Assembly (NCBI GenBank): GCA_022360445.1
Contig: JAKSCV010000027.1
Coordinates: forward strand, 1-34,561
DNA length: 34,561 nucleotides
Source: Gammaproteobacteria bacterium
GTDB lineage: Bacteria > Pseudomonadota > Gammaproteobacteria > UBA5861
Direction of reading: 5' to 3'
In this document: piece after piece, positions 16,689 through 25,312 of the stretch
Numbering within the stretch: position 1 is the stretch's first letter
How the letters are laid out: every line of letters begins with the position of its first letter
The notes under the pieces: model-generated
The model's input: the letters and a program-made list of their open reading frames with translations, nothing else
The model's database searches: none
Told to the model about the DNA's origin: nothing
Program-made: the position numbers and the translations under genes

Positions 16689-17641
16689 TGCATTACGATC
16701 TCTTCAATGGTGATGCCGATGGCATTCTCTCGCTTCATCAATTGCGTTTGGCCAATCCAAAAGACAGTCATTTAGTGACCGGTTTAAAGCGTGAAGTGCG
16801 GCTACTGGAACGGATTAAAACGGGTGTGGATGACAGCGTGACGGTCTTGGATATCTCATTGGATCGAAACCGAACAGGGTTGATGCGTGTGCTTCAGAGT
16901 GGCGCACGAGTCGTATATTTTGACCATCACTATGCTGGAGAGATTCCTGAGTCGGACTGCCTCACGCCTTACATTGATACCCATGCCAATATTTGCACGG
17001 GCTTACTCGTGGATCGGCATTTGGATGGTGCGTATCGGGACTGGGCTGTTTCGGCCGCTTTTGGTGATAATCTTTTTGCCAGCGCGCATGCTGCGGCCAA
17101 ACGGCTTGATTTGACCAGTCGTCAACTTGAGCAGCTGGAGATGTTGGGAACATTAGTGAACTACAACGGCTATGGTGAAACAGAAGACGATCTTTATTTT
17201 CAGCCGGTCGACTTATACCGTCTGATTCAACCGCACCGTAATCCTTTTAGCTTTATTGAAGAAGAGTGTGCGTTTCAAGTGTTGCTTCAAGGGTACCAGG
17301 ACGATATCGAACAGGTTAGCCAATATAAGCCCTATCAAAAAGATGCCCGCAGCATTGTCTACCGATTGCCGGATGCGGCATGGGCTCGGCGTGTTTCTGG
17401 CGTTTGGGGTAATATTATCGCCAGGCAGAACCCAGATTTTGCCAGCGTTATTTTACGAGAACAGGCCCAAGGTGGTTTGAAAGTCAGTATGCGTGCGCCC
17501 CTTAACCAGAAACGTGATGCGGATACCATTTGCCGCCAGTTTGAAGGAGGGGGTGGGCGTGCCGCCGCCGCAGGCATTGGTCATCTACCCGAAAAAGACT
17601 TGGGGACGTTTATGCACCTAATCCATTCAACGTATCGTTAA
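16688..17641 (+). CDS. DHH-family phosphoesterase of unknown substrate
   Basis: This 317-residue protein has the metal-binding motifs of DHH phosphoesterases: NGDADG (7-12), DISLD (55-59) and DHH (79-81). Near the C-terminus, GGGGR (287-291) followed by AAAAG occupies the place of the DHHA1 signature GGGHxxAAG, with arginine in place of the usual histidine. Family members cleave phosphodiester bonds in small oligonucleotides, cyclic dinucleotides, or phosphoanhydrides. It is shorter than RecJ and lacks the CBS and GGDEF regions of GdpP and other relatives, so neither name fits. It starts with GTG one base into the stop of pyrD, which suggests steady low-level expression with a nucleotide-related role; that role is inferred. 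Confidence 0.85.
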   Translation: MHYDLFNGDADGILSLHQLRLANPKDSHLVTGLKREVRLLERIKTGVDDSVTVLDISLDRNRTGLMRVLQSGARVVYFDHHYAGEIPESDCLTPYIDTHANICTGLLVDRHLDGAYRDWAVSAAFGDNLFASAHAAAKRLDLTSRQLEQLEMLGTLVNYNGYGETEDDLYFQPVDLYRLIQPHRNPFSFIEEECAFQVLLQGYQDDIEQVSQYKPYQKDARSIVYRLPDAAWARRVSGVWGNIIARQNPDFASVILREQAQGGLKVSMRAPLNQKRDADTICRQFEGGGGRAAAAGIGHLPEKDLGTFMHLIHSTYR

Positions 17642-17689
17642 GCGCATATCATCGAACTGCCTTACGGCGACATCTGAAAAGGAGCCTTA

Positions 17690-18082
17690 GTGGTGAAAAA
17701 AAGTCCAGAAGAATTGCGGGCTGTATTAACAGATCTGCAATACCAGGTTACCCAGGAAAGTGCAACAGAGCCAGCGTTTACCGGGCTTTACCATGATTGT
17801 AAAGATACCGGCACCTATCGTTGTATCTGTTGTGATACCGCCCTATTCAGCTCAGAGGTCAAATACGACTCTGGATCGGGATGGCCCAGTTTTTGGCAAC
17901 CGTTGGAGGACAAAAACATCACCGAAAAAACAGATTACAGCCACGGCATGACCCGGGTCGAAATCAGCTGCGCGACCTGTGGGGCTCACTTGGGGCATGT
18001 GTTTCCAGATGGTCCACAACCGACAGGCATGCGCTATTGCATTAACTCAGCATCACTGACATTGGCACTCGAAGAGAAATAG
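17690..18082 (+). CDS. msrB: Peptide-methionine (R)-S-oxide reductase
   Basis: This 130-residue MsrB repairs the R form of methionine sulfoxide in proteins. It holds the zinc-binding pairs Cys45-Cys48 (RCICC) and Cys94-Cys97 (CATC), the substrate segment [10 protein letters not shown] (62-71), [10 protein letters not shown] (100-109), and the catalytic Cys117 in RYCINSASL. The start is GTG; both 17690 and the next codon 17693 are possible, with AGGAG (17680-17684) giving 5 or 8 nt spacing, and the second has the better spacing. No signal peptide is present, so it is cytoplasmic. It follows the DHH gene by about 50 bp on the same strand. Confidence 0.96.
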   Translation: MVKKSPEELRAVLTDLQYQVTQESATEPAFTGLYHDCKDTGTYRCICCDTALFSSEVKYDSGSGWPSFWQPLEDKNITEKTDYSHGMTRVEISCATCGAHLGHVFPDGPQPTGMRYCINSASLTLALEEK

Positions 18083-18140
18083 GGCACCGTTGAATCCATG
18101 GTGCGGTTTGCCATGCAATATTGCCAGGCGCTATGCAAGA

Positions 18141-18164
18141 AATTACAAATAATAGCTTGTAATT
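18141..18164. promoter_or_regulatory. Inverted repeat upstream of the SH3-domain gene
   Basis: AATTACAA (18141-18148) and TTGTAATT (18157-18164) form a perfect 8-bp inverted repeat with an 8-bp spacer in the gap between msrB and the SH3-domain gene. There is no run of T after it, so it is less likely to be a simple terminator than an operator, though either is possible. Confidence 0.3.
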
Positions 18165-18216
18165 ATCACCGTAGACATTCGAAAATGCGTGCTTAAGAAC
18201 TTTGGGAAGGGATCTG

Positions 18217-19032
18217 ATGAAACACAACTTGCCGTCGGTTTTGCTTACTTTACTGTTGTTTTTAGCTGGCCATCCTGTGTTTGCCGAGACACGTTATGTG
18301 GACGATACACTTATTTTGCGCGTGTCATCTTCTCCAAACAGCAAATCTGATCGGGTGACGACCATTCGCAGCGGCGATAAAGTCACGATTGGTGAGCAGC
18401 AAGGAAACTACATCCAAGTGACTACAGATACGGGCGCAAAGGGTTGGGTGAGTGCCCGGTACTTGGTAGAGGAAAAACCGGCCGTGATCAAACTAAAAGA
18501 GTTGGAAAGTTTTGAAAAAGAAGCAAAAGCCATGCTCGATGAAAACATTCGTCTAAAAGCTGAAAATGCGAGGTTTACTCAAGAACTGGATAACAAAAAT
18601 CTTGCGCTGAGTGATCTCCAGCAACAATGGGATGAGCAGAATCAACAGTTGAATGCCGCGAATGAGCGTTTACAGATTTTTGAACGAGAAGATCAGCTGT
18701 TGAAAGTGTTGATTAAAGAAAATGAAACCTTCAAAAAGCAAATCGATGATATCCAACAAATTTTGGGCTACCCTCCGGCATTAGCCACAAGTGCACCGAT
18801 AGGCACTTTCGGGGCGCCGGCTGGGGCTTTCCCACGTTATGAATTTTCGGTGCCCGTGACTTTTGAAGATTGGAAAGCGCTTTTTCAGTACGTCTGGATG
18901 GTTTTACGTGCTTTCCCGGTTTGGTGGTACGTATTGTTCGTCTGCTTGATTGTGGCGGGTATCCTTATCGGCCGGTTTTGGGTTGAGCGGCGTATTCGCA
19001 ACCAGTACAGCGGTGTAAAAATATGGAGTTGA
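18217..19032 (+). CDS. SH3-domain, coiled-coil, membrane-anchored protein (YgiM-like)
   Basis: This 271-residue protein has a clear signal peptide (1-23, cleavage after VFA), a bacterial SH3 domain at about 26-85 (LILRVSSSPNSKSDRVTTI, GWVSARYL), a coiled-coil rich in Gln, Glu, Leu and Asn at about 90-175, and a C-terminal membrane helix near 238-255 followed by a basic tail. This is the plan of the TIGR04211 'SH3 and anchor domain' family with E. coli YgiM. The SH3 part should lie in the periplasm and may touch the cell wall; the exact function is unknown. The frame opens at a TTG (18202), but ATG at 18217 is preferred, with GGAAGG 6 nt upstream and a proper signal peptide. It converges on polA with a 5-bp gap. 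Confidence 0.9.
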   Translation: MKHNLPSVLLTLLLFLAGHPVFAETRYVDDTLILRVSSSPNSKSDRVTTIRSGDKVTIGEQQGNYIQVTTDTGAKGWVSARYLVEEKPAVIKLKELESFEKEAKAMLDENIRLKAENARFTQELDNKNLALSDLQQQWDEQNQQLNAANERLQIFEREDQLLKVLIKENETFKKQIDDIQQILGYPPALATSAPIGTFGAPAGAFPRYEFSVPVTFEDWKALFQYVWMVLRAFPVWWYVLFVCLIVAGILIGRFWVERRIRNQYSGVKIWS

Positions 19033-19037
19033 GCGTG

Positions 19038-21794
19038 TTAGTGCGCGGCTTCCCAATTATCGCCAATGCCAATATCCACCACTAAGGGGACTAAAAGCTC
19101 AGCTGCAGCGTTCATGATGTTTCGGGTGTGATTGGATACGGTCTCTATCTGGTCTTTAGACACCTCTAACACCAGTTCGTCGTGCACTTGCATAATGATG
19201 CGTGCATCAGCTTGATGGGTTTGCAACCAGCTATCCAGGTGTAACATCGCGCGTTTGATAATATCGGCCGCTGTGCCTTGCATGGGAGCATTAATCGCCG
19301 TGCGTTCCGCGTACTGGCGTCGCTGTGCATTGCGGGCGTTGATTTCCGGCAGGTAAAGCCGCCTCCCAAACAGGGTTTCGACATAACCTTTTTCTTTTGC
19401 GACGAGCCGGGTTTTTTCCATATAATTTTTCACGCCCGGGTAGCGGGTAAAGTAGAGGTCAATATATTCCTGTGCCTGATTGCGAGGCACCTCCAGCTGC
19501 TTGGCAAGCCCGAAGGCTGACATGCCGTAAATGAGCCCGAAGTTGATCGCTTTGGCGGCACGCCGTTGCTCACTGCTGACGGTTTCTTCATCCACTTCAA
19601 ACACTTCGGCAGCGGTGGCGCTGTGGATGTCGAGCCCTTGTTTAAAAGCGGTTAGTAAGCCATCGTCTTCTGACAAGTGGGCCATAATACGCAGTTCGAT
19701 CTGGGAATAGTCGGCGGCCAGCAATTGATAACCCTTCGGTGTAACGAAGGCCTGACGGATACGCCGACCTTCTTCTGTTCGTACCGGGATATTTTGCAGA
19801 TTAGGGTCACTGGATGACAGACGTCCGGTCGATGCGACGGCCTGGTGGTAGGAGGTGTGTACGCGCCCGGTCGTTACATTCACCTGTTCGGGTAGCTTGT
19901 CGATATAAGTGGATTTCAGTTTGCTGAGCCCGCGGTGCTTTAGCAGTATTCGAGGCAAAACAAGGTCGTGTTCATGCGCCAGCGTTTCCAGAACATCTTC
20001 CGCCGTGGAAGGTTGCCCTTTGGGTGTTTTGCGTACGATAGGAAAGTTTTTTTCGGTGAAAAAAATGTCCTGAATTTGTTTGGTTGAGTTTAAGTTAAAT
20101 GTTTTTCCCGCTTCTGCGTAGGCCTGCTCCTCCAATTGGGTGAGTGTCTGGGCAATTTCTTTGCTTTGAGTGTGTAACTTTTGGGTATCGATTGTGACGC
20201 CATTGCGCTCAATACGGGAGAGGACGGGGACTAAAGGAAGATCAATTTCGCTATACAGTTTTGCCAAAGAAGGGGTTTGTTGAAGTTTGGGCCATAGGGC
20301 CTGGTGCAACCGAAACGTAATGTCAGCATCTTCTGCGGCGTAGTGAGTGGCCGTCTCAATATCAATTTGGTTAAATGTCAGTTGTTTTTTGCCTTTACCG
20401 GCAATGTCTTCAAAGTGAGTTGTTTCATAATCCAGGTATTTTTTTGCCAGCGAATCCATGTCGTGGCGAGTGGCGGTCGAATCATAAATGTAAGATTCGA
20501 GCATGGTATCGTGTTCAATACCTTGTAAGTCGATCCCATGATTCAATAAGACGTTGCGATCGTATTTTAAATTTTGTCCAAGTTTTTTCTTTTCAGGGTC
20601 TTCCAAAAGGGTGCGAAGTTGAGTGAAAACATGGGTGGCATCTAATTGAGCGGGTGCGCCCAGATAGTCGTGTGCTAAGGGCAAATAGGCGGCTTCATGA
20701 GCGGTTACAGCAAACGAGAGCCCGACGATGCGGGCATTCATATAATTCAGGCTGGTTGTTTCGGTGTCGAAGGCGAACAGTTCGGATTGTTGCAGTTTCT
20801 CCAGCCAACGCTGGAAGCTTGATTCGTCCAAGAGCGCTTCATAGCGTGCCTGGATTGTTTTTTTTGTGGGTATATCGGTTGACGGTTGTGTTTTGGTGGC
20901 CCCTTGGATGTCGTTCAACCAGCTTGTGAAGCCCAGTGTTTTAAATAACTCGATCAGCTTCTCAGTGTCTTGAGACGTGGGGGCCAGGTCCTCCGGCCGT
21001 TGCTCAAGCTCCACATCTCGCTTGATGGTGGCCAATGTGTGAGAGATAGGGAGCTGGCCCAGGCTGGCACGCAGGTTCTCACCTATTTTGCCTTTTATTT
21101 CATCAGCACTTTGTATCAGCGCGTCAAGGCTACCGTATTCCTGAAGCCACTTTGCTGCTGTTTTGGGGCCACATTTAGGGACGCCTGGAATGTTGTCAGA
21201 GGTGTCTCCAACCAAAGACAGGTAGTCAACGATCCGCTCTGGGGTGACGCCAAATTTTTCTTCAACATCCTGAGGGGTGGAGATTTTGTTTTGCATCGTG
21301 TCAATCAAGGCGATGTGGTCATTAACCAGTTGGGCCATGTCCTTATCACCGGTTGAAATCAGTACGGGTTGGCCTTGTTCGCTGGCTTGTGTGGCCAGCG
21401 TACCAATGACGTCATCCGCTTCAACATCGGGCACCACAAGCAGGGGGAGCCCCATCGCCTGGATAACCTCATAGAGCCGATCAACCTGTTGGCGGAGTTC
21501 ATCTGGCATAGGTGGTCGGTTTGCCTTGTAGTCTTCATACAGTGCATGGCGGAAATTTTTACCTTTGGCGTCAAAAACAATCGCGATATGTGTGGGTGAG
21601 TAGTCTTTGAGCAGGCGTCGTACCATATTGAGCACACCATAAATAGCGCCCGTGGGCTGCCCTTCGCGATTTGTTAAGTTGGGCAAAGCGTGAAATGCTC
21701 GGTAGAGATATGAGGAGCCATCTATTAAAACTAGAGGAGAACTGCCGCTCATAGTTACAGGATGGGTGTTTTGGTTATGAGTTTGTTTTGACAT
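19038..21794 (-). CDS. polA: DNA polymerase I
   Basis: This 918-residue enzyme fills gaps and removes primers in replication and repair. The N-terminal 5'-nuclease domain starts VLIDGSSYLYRAFHALP (about 22-38) and includes DVEADDVIGTLA and SLVGDTSDNIPGVPKCG. The middle 3'-5' exonuclease domain keeps its acidic residues (FAFDTETTSL, NLKYDRN, YAAEDAD), so proofreading is probably active. The polymerase domain has DYSQIELRIMAHL (motif A), RRAAKAINFGLIYGMS (motif B) and VHDELVLE with Asp872 (motif C). The length is that of E. coli Pol I. The start at 21794 gives a short N-terminal tail; ATG at 21752 is an alternative, and neither has a clear ribosome-binding site. Confidence 0.96.
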   Translation of the reverse strand: MSKQTHNQNTHPVTMSGSSPLVLIDGSSYLYRAFHALPNLTNREGQPTGAIYGVLNMVRRLLKDYSPTHIAIVFDAKGKNFRHALYEDYKANRPPMPDELRQQVDRLYEVIQAMGLPLLVVPDVEADDVIGTLATQASEQGQPVLISTGDKDMAQLVNDHIALIDTMQNKISTPQDVEEKFGVTPERIVDYLSLVGDTSDNIPGVPKCGPKTAAKWLQEYGSLDALIQSADEIKGKIGENLRASLGQLPISHTLATIKRDVELEQRPEDLAPTSQDTEKLIELFKTLGFTSWLNDIQGATKTQPSTDIPTKKTIQARYEALLDESSFQRWLEKLQQSELFAFDTETTSLNYMNARIVGLSFAVTAHEAAYLPLAHDYLGAPAQLDATHVFTQLRTLLEDPEKKKLGQNLKYDRNVLLNHGIDLQGIEHDTMLESYIYDSTATRHDMDSLAKKYLDYETTHFEDIAGKGKKQLTFNQIDIETATHYAAEDADITFRLHQALWPKLQQTPSLAKLYSEIDLPLVPVLSRIERNGVTIDTQKLHTQSKEIAQTLTQLEEQAYAEAGKTFNLNSTKQIQDIFFTEKNFPIVRKTPKGQPSTAEDVLETLAHEHDLVLPRILLKHRGLSKLKSTYIDKLPEQVNVTTGRVHTSYHQAVASTGRLSSSDPNLQNIPVRTEEGRRIRQAFVTPKGYQLLAADYSQIELRIMAHLSEDDGLLTAFKQGLDIHSATAAEVFEVDEETVSSEQRRAAKAINFGLIYGMSAFGLAKQLEVPRNQAQEYIDLYFTRYPGVKNYMEKTRLVAKEKGYVETLFGRRLYLPEINARNAQRRQYAERTAINAPMQGTAADIIKRAMLHLDSWLQTHQADARIIMQVHDELVLEVSKDQIETVSNHTRNIMNAAAELLVPLVVDIGIGDNWEAAH

Positions 21795-21859
21795 GAGTAA
21801 TAGACTTACCGGGCCGGATGACAGGCGAGTGTGCCATAAAAAGCCGGCCTTTTCGATCA

Positions 21860-21869
21860 GCGTATACGC
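21860..21869. promoter_or_regulatory. 10-bp palindrome between polA and prsK
   Basis: GCGTATACGC is a perfect palindrome in the 108-bp divergent region of polA and prsK, about 33 bp before the prsK start. A second near-palindrome around GCCGGC flanked by A and T runs lies at 21835-21851. Either could be a regulatory site for one of the two genes. No sigma-54 promoter of the GG-N10-GC form was found here. Confidence 0.2.
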
Positions 21870-21902
21870 TTTTCCTTAATGTAAGGGGATGGAAAACGAG
21901 TC

Positions 21903-23963
21903 ATGTCGATATTAGGTGTCATAGGCTATACAGCTGCGGGGGGGCTTTTCCTTCTGTTGTTTATTCTGCTTTGTTCCGATGTCGCACACTTATGGCGTAA
22001 TAAATGGCTGATTCTGGCCACGTTGCTCACCAGCGTGTGGGCAGCTTATGCAGGATATTCCAGCTTGAACGGGCAAAGCGATTGGCCTGTACTGGGTTTC
22101 GTATTGGAGTTGTTTCGCATTGTCTTGTGGACAATGTTCCTCACCAGCCTACTGATACAAATGATCAATAATCGGGGGGCTTTATTACTGGTGCGCTTGG
22201 CTTACCCTTTCGCCTGGTTAGGCTTGCTCGTTTTTGTGTGGTCAACGGGGCTGTCTCCCGATTGGTATGAAGGTGCAGTCGACAATAAAAGAATTCTGAT
22301 TTTTGGCTTATTGTGTTTGGCGATCATCGGATTACTGGTAACTGAAATTTTCTTCAAAAATGTCCGCAAAAGTAAAGTGTGGGGAATCAAGCACCTCTGT
22401 ATTGGCATGCTGTGTTTGTTTGGTTACGACGTCATTTTCTATGCTCATGGACTGATGTTCGGCGCGTTGAATTATGATTTCTGGCTTGCAAGAGGGGCTG
22501 TGAATAGCCTGGTAGCGCCTTTGGTGGCTGTCTCGATTTTCCGGCGGTCTTTATGGTCCGGAAAGTTTTTTGTGTCTCGCGAAATAGCGTTTTATTCATC
22601 CAGCTTAATTGCTGTTGGGCTGGTTATTCTTTTGCTGTCTTTGAGTGGGTACTACCTACAGTATTTTGGTGGGCGCTGGGAGGATGGTGTCCGCGTAGTA
22701 TTTATCGTTTCATTGGTGATGGGCGTAATAGTTTTGCTGGCCTCTACGACAGCACGTGACCGTTTGAAGCTCTTTATCAGTAAGCACTTCTATGCCCGAA
22801 AATTTGATTATCAAACGGAGTGGCTTCGGTTGGTTAATACGCTTATGAGCGGTCGGCAGGACAATCGCGTTTATCAGCGGTCGATCATCGGGCTGGCGCA
22901 GATTGAAGGAAGTCCAGCGGGCGAATTATGGCTATACGTTGAAAAAAAAGGTTTTGTTTCCCAGGAAAACTGGAATTTTGGCGGAGATACCAGTTTGATC
23001 ATTCCGCCTGAAGATACTTCTTTAATGGCGCAGGTAAAAACTGGGGAAGTCTGCGTGGTTTCAGAGCCTTTTCCTTCTTGGTTGGCTGACCGCCAAAACC
23101 CCTGGTTGACTGTACCGTTGCAGACACAAGGAGAGATGATTGGTTTTGTTGTTCTTGCCAGGCCTCGTGTGGCATCGGAGCTGGGTTGGGAGGACGAAAC
23201 CATTTTGATAACCGCAGGCCACCAGATTGCGGCCTATCTGTCTGAATACCAAACGGCCTTGAAGCTTGTCGAAGCACAGCGGTTTGAAGCGTTCAATAAG
23301 TTCTCGGCTTTTTTGATGCACGATATGAAAAACTTGATTGCACAGCAGTCCTTACTCGTCAAAAACGCTCAAAAACACAAGCATAACCCCGCGTTTATTG
23401 ATGATGTCATCGGCACCATTGATAACTCTGTCAACCGCATGCAACGGCTTGTGGATCAACTTTCTTCCAACAAGCCTTCGGATGAAGTCAGGCAGTCGGT
23501 GAGCTTGGAGCAGTTATGGGCTGTGTTGAAGGAGAAGGTACAGCATAAGCAGCCGATGCCGATATACCATTCTCATACCGATCGAGGGGCAGCTGTTACT
23601 GTGCAGGTCGATGCGTTTACAACCGCCTTGTCTCACTTGATCCACAATGCGCAAGAGGCCACACCTGAGAACGGTGAAATCACTGTATCGGCCGCGCTTG
23701 AAGGCAAGGTCATCCGTATTGATATCACAGACAGCGGAAGCGGAATGAGCGAAGATTTTATTCACCATCGCCTGTTTAGCCCTTTTGAAAGTACCAAATC
23801 AACACACGGTATGGGGATAGGGGCTTATCAGGCTAAAACACTCATTGAGAATGAAGGAGGCATGTTGAAAGTGAAGAGCATGCCGGGTCAAGGCTCCACT
23901 TTTAGCATTCTACTGCCCAGTAATGATACGGGTGGAATAATATTGAAGGAAGCGATTGCATGA
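21903..23963 (+). CDS. prsK: PEP-CTERM/exosortase system sensor histidine kinase PrsK
   Basis: This 686-residue membrane kinase has about eight hydrophobic helices in its N-terminal 280 residues, a GAF-like domain at about 305-450, and a kinase core: phospho-acceptor His473 in FLMHDMKNLIAQQSLL, the N box HNAQEA (581-586), the G1 box DSGSGM (610-615), and GMGIGAY (636-642). A multi-helix N-terminus joined to GAF and this HDMKNL-type dimerisation motif is the build of PrsK, the sensor regularly found beside exosortase genes. The signal it senses is unknown. It overlaps prsR by 4 nt (ATGA), and prsR in turn overlaps the exosortase gene, so kinase, regulator and exosortase are translationally linked. 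No strong ribosome-binding site precedes the ATG. Confidence 0.9.
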   Translation: MSILGVIGYTAAGGLFLLLFILLCSDVAHLWRNKWLILATLLTSVWAAYAGYSSLNGQSDWPVLGFVLELFRIVLWTMFLTSLLIQMINNRGALLLVRLAYPFAWLGLLVFVWSTGLSPDWYEGAVDNKRILIFGLLCLAIIGLLVTEIFFKNVRKSKVWGIKHLCIGMLCLFGYDVIFYAHGLMFGALNYDFWLARGAVNSLVAPLVAVSIFRRSLWSGKFFVSREIAFYSSSLIAVGLVILLLSLSGYYLQYFGGRWEDGVRVVFIVSLVMGVIVLLASTTARDRLKLFISKHFYARKFDYQTEWLRLVNTLMSGRQDNRVYQRSIIGLAQIEGSPAGELWLYVEKKGFVSQENWNFGGDTSLIIPPEDTSLMAQVKTGEVCVVSEPFPSWLADRQNPWLTVPLQTQGEMIGFVVLARPRVASELGWEDETILITAGHQIAAYLSEYQTALKLVEAQRFEAFNKFSAFLMHDMKNLIAQQSLLVKNAQKHKHNPAFIDDVIGTIDNSVNRMQRLVDQLSSNKPSDEVRQSVSLEQLWAVLKEKVQHKQPMPIYHSHTDRGAAVTVQVDAFTTALSHLIHNAQEATPENGEITVSAALEGKVIRIDITDSGSGMSEDFIHHRLFSPFESTKSTHGMGIGAYQAKTLIENEGGMLKVKSMPGQGSTFSILLPSNDTGGIILKEAIA

Positions 23964-25312
23964 GTCAGGATATCTTGTTGATAGTCGAAGATGACCCTGG
24001 CTTGCAAAGCCAGTTGAAGTGGTATTTTGAACACTATGATGTGGTGCTAGCAGAAAGCCGGCCAGCGGCCTTGTCCGCGATCGACCAATATCACCCAAAG
24101 GTTATTTTGCAGGATCTGGGCTTGCCTCCGGATGAGGAGGGCGTATCGGAGGGGATGGCCTTGTTGGAAGAGACGATCAAGCAGCATCCCCATGTCAAAG
24201 CCATTGTCATGACCGGTCATCACGAGCTGCAAAACGCGGTGAAGGCAGTGGGCCTGGGAGCTTATGATTTTTATCAAAAACCCATTAACACGGAAACTCT
24301 GGATTTAATCGTACAGCGGGCTTTTCAGATGTTTGATCTGGAAGAAGAAAACCGCCAAATGGCGAAAAGCACCAAGATATCACCCCTAGCAGGTGTTATT
24401 GCTTCAAGCCCTGCGATGACGCACGTCTGCCAGCTGGTTGAGAAAGTGGCCCCTACCTGTGCGACGGTCCTGCTGCTTGGAGAGAGCGGCACCGGGAAAG
24501 AGGTGCTGGCCAGAGCACTTCATGACTTAAGCCCTCGGTCAGATAAAGCATTTATAGCCATTAATTGCACGGCGATTCCCGATAACCTTCTCGAAAGTGA
24601 ACTGTTTGGGTATGAAAAGGGAGCTTTCACTGGGGCCACAAAGCAGACTCCCGGGAAAATTGAATGTGCTCATGACGGCACGCTTTTCCTCGATGAAATT
24701 GGCGATATGGCGATGCCGCTACAAGCCAAGATGCTACGCTTTTTACAAGAGCGTGTTATTGAACGCGTGGGAGGGCGCGAAGAAATTCCTGTCGATATTC
24801 GCGTCATCTGCGCGACGCACAAAAATGTTGAAACCTTGATTGGTGAAGGCTTGTTTCGGCAAGATCTGTTCTATCGTATTAACGAAGTCACCGTCAATAT
24901 TCCTGCACTGAGAGAGCGTGAAAGTGACGTCATTCTAATTGCTAAGGCATTGCTGGAGCGCGCAAATAAAATACACGGGAAGCGTATTAAAGGGTTTGAT
25001 GCAAATGCCCTCAGCGCACTGCAGGGTTATTCATGGCCCGGTAATATCCGCGAGCTTGAAAACAAAATTAATAGTGCGGTCATATTGGCTGAGGCGCTCG
25101 TTATTTCAGCAATGGACCTTGGCTTAAAGTCGGAGTCTGATGAAAGCATCAGTTTTGATTTAAAGCAAATCCGGGAGCAGGTAGAGAAAAAAACGATTAT
25201 CGAAGTACTTAGCTTAACAAACGGCAATATCAGTAAAACAGCCGAACTTTTAAGCGTGAGCCGGCCGACGCTCTATGACTTACTCAATAAATATAAAATT
25301 GAAGCCAAATGA
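23960..25312 (+). CDS. prsR: PEP-CTERM-box sigma-54-dependent response regulator PrsR
   Basis: This 450-residue NtrC-type activator has a receiver domain (acidic Asp11-Asp12, phospho-acceptor Asp52 in LQDLGLP, Lys107), a sigma-54 AAA+ domain (Walker A GESGTGKE 174-181, GAFTGA 221-226 for sigma-54 contact, Walker B LFLDEIGD 242-249), and a Fis-type helix-turn-helix at the end (GNISKTAELLSVSRPTLYDLL). Family PrsR proteins are partners of PrsK and are proposed to act through sigma-54 promoters upstream of PEP-CTERM genes. The start ATGA overlaps the prsK stop, with GGAAG upstream. The last 60 or so codons are richer in A+T than the rest, a trend that continues into the exosortase gene. Confidence 0.92.
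   Translation: MSQDILLIVEDDPGLQSQLKWYFEHYDVVLAESRPAALSAIDQYHPKVILQDLGLPPDEEGVSEGMALLEETIKQHPHVKAIVMTGHHELQNAVKAVGLGAYDFYQKPINTETLDLIVQRAFQMFDLEEENRQMAKSTKISPLAGVIASSPAMTHVCQLVEKVAPTCATVLLLGESGTGKEVLARALHDLSPRSDKAFIAINCTAIPDNLLESELFGYEKGAFTGATKQTPGKIECAHDGTLFLDEIGDMAMPLQAKMLRFLQERVIERVGGREEIPVDIRVICATHKNVETLIGEGLFRQDLFYRINEVTVNIPALRERESDVILIAKALLERANKIHGKRIKGFDANALSALQGYSWPGNIRELENKINSAVILAEALVISAMDLGLKSESDESISFDLKQIREQVEKKTIIEVLSLTNGNISKTAELLSVSRPTLYDLLNKYKIEAK

Noticed and set aside
18084..18105. Stem GCACC...GGTGC after msrB as its terminator
   Set aside because: The stem is 5 bp with an 11-nt loop and lacks a T run, which is too weak to call.
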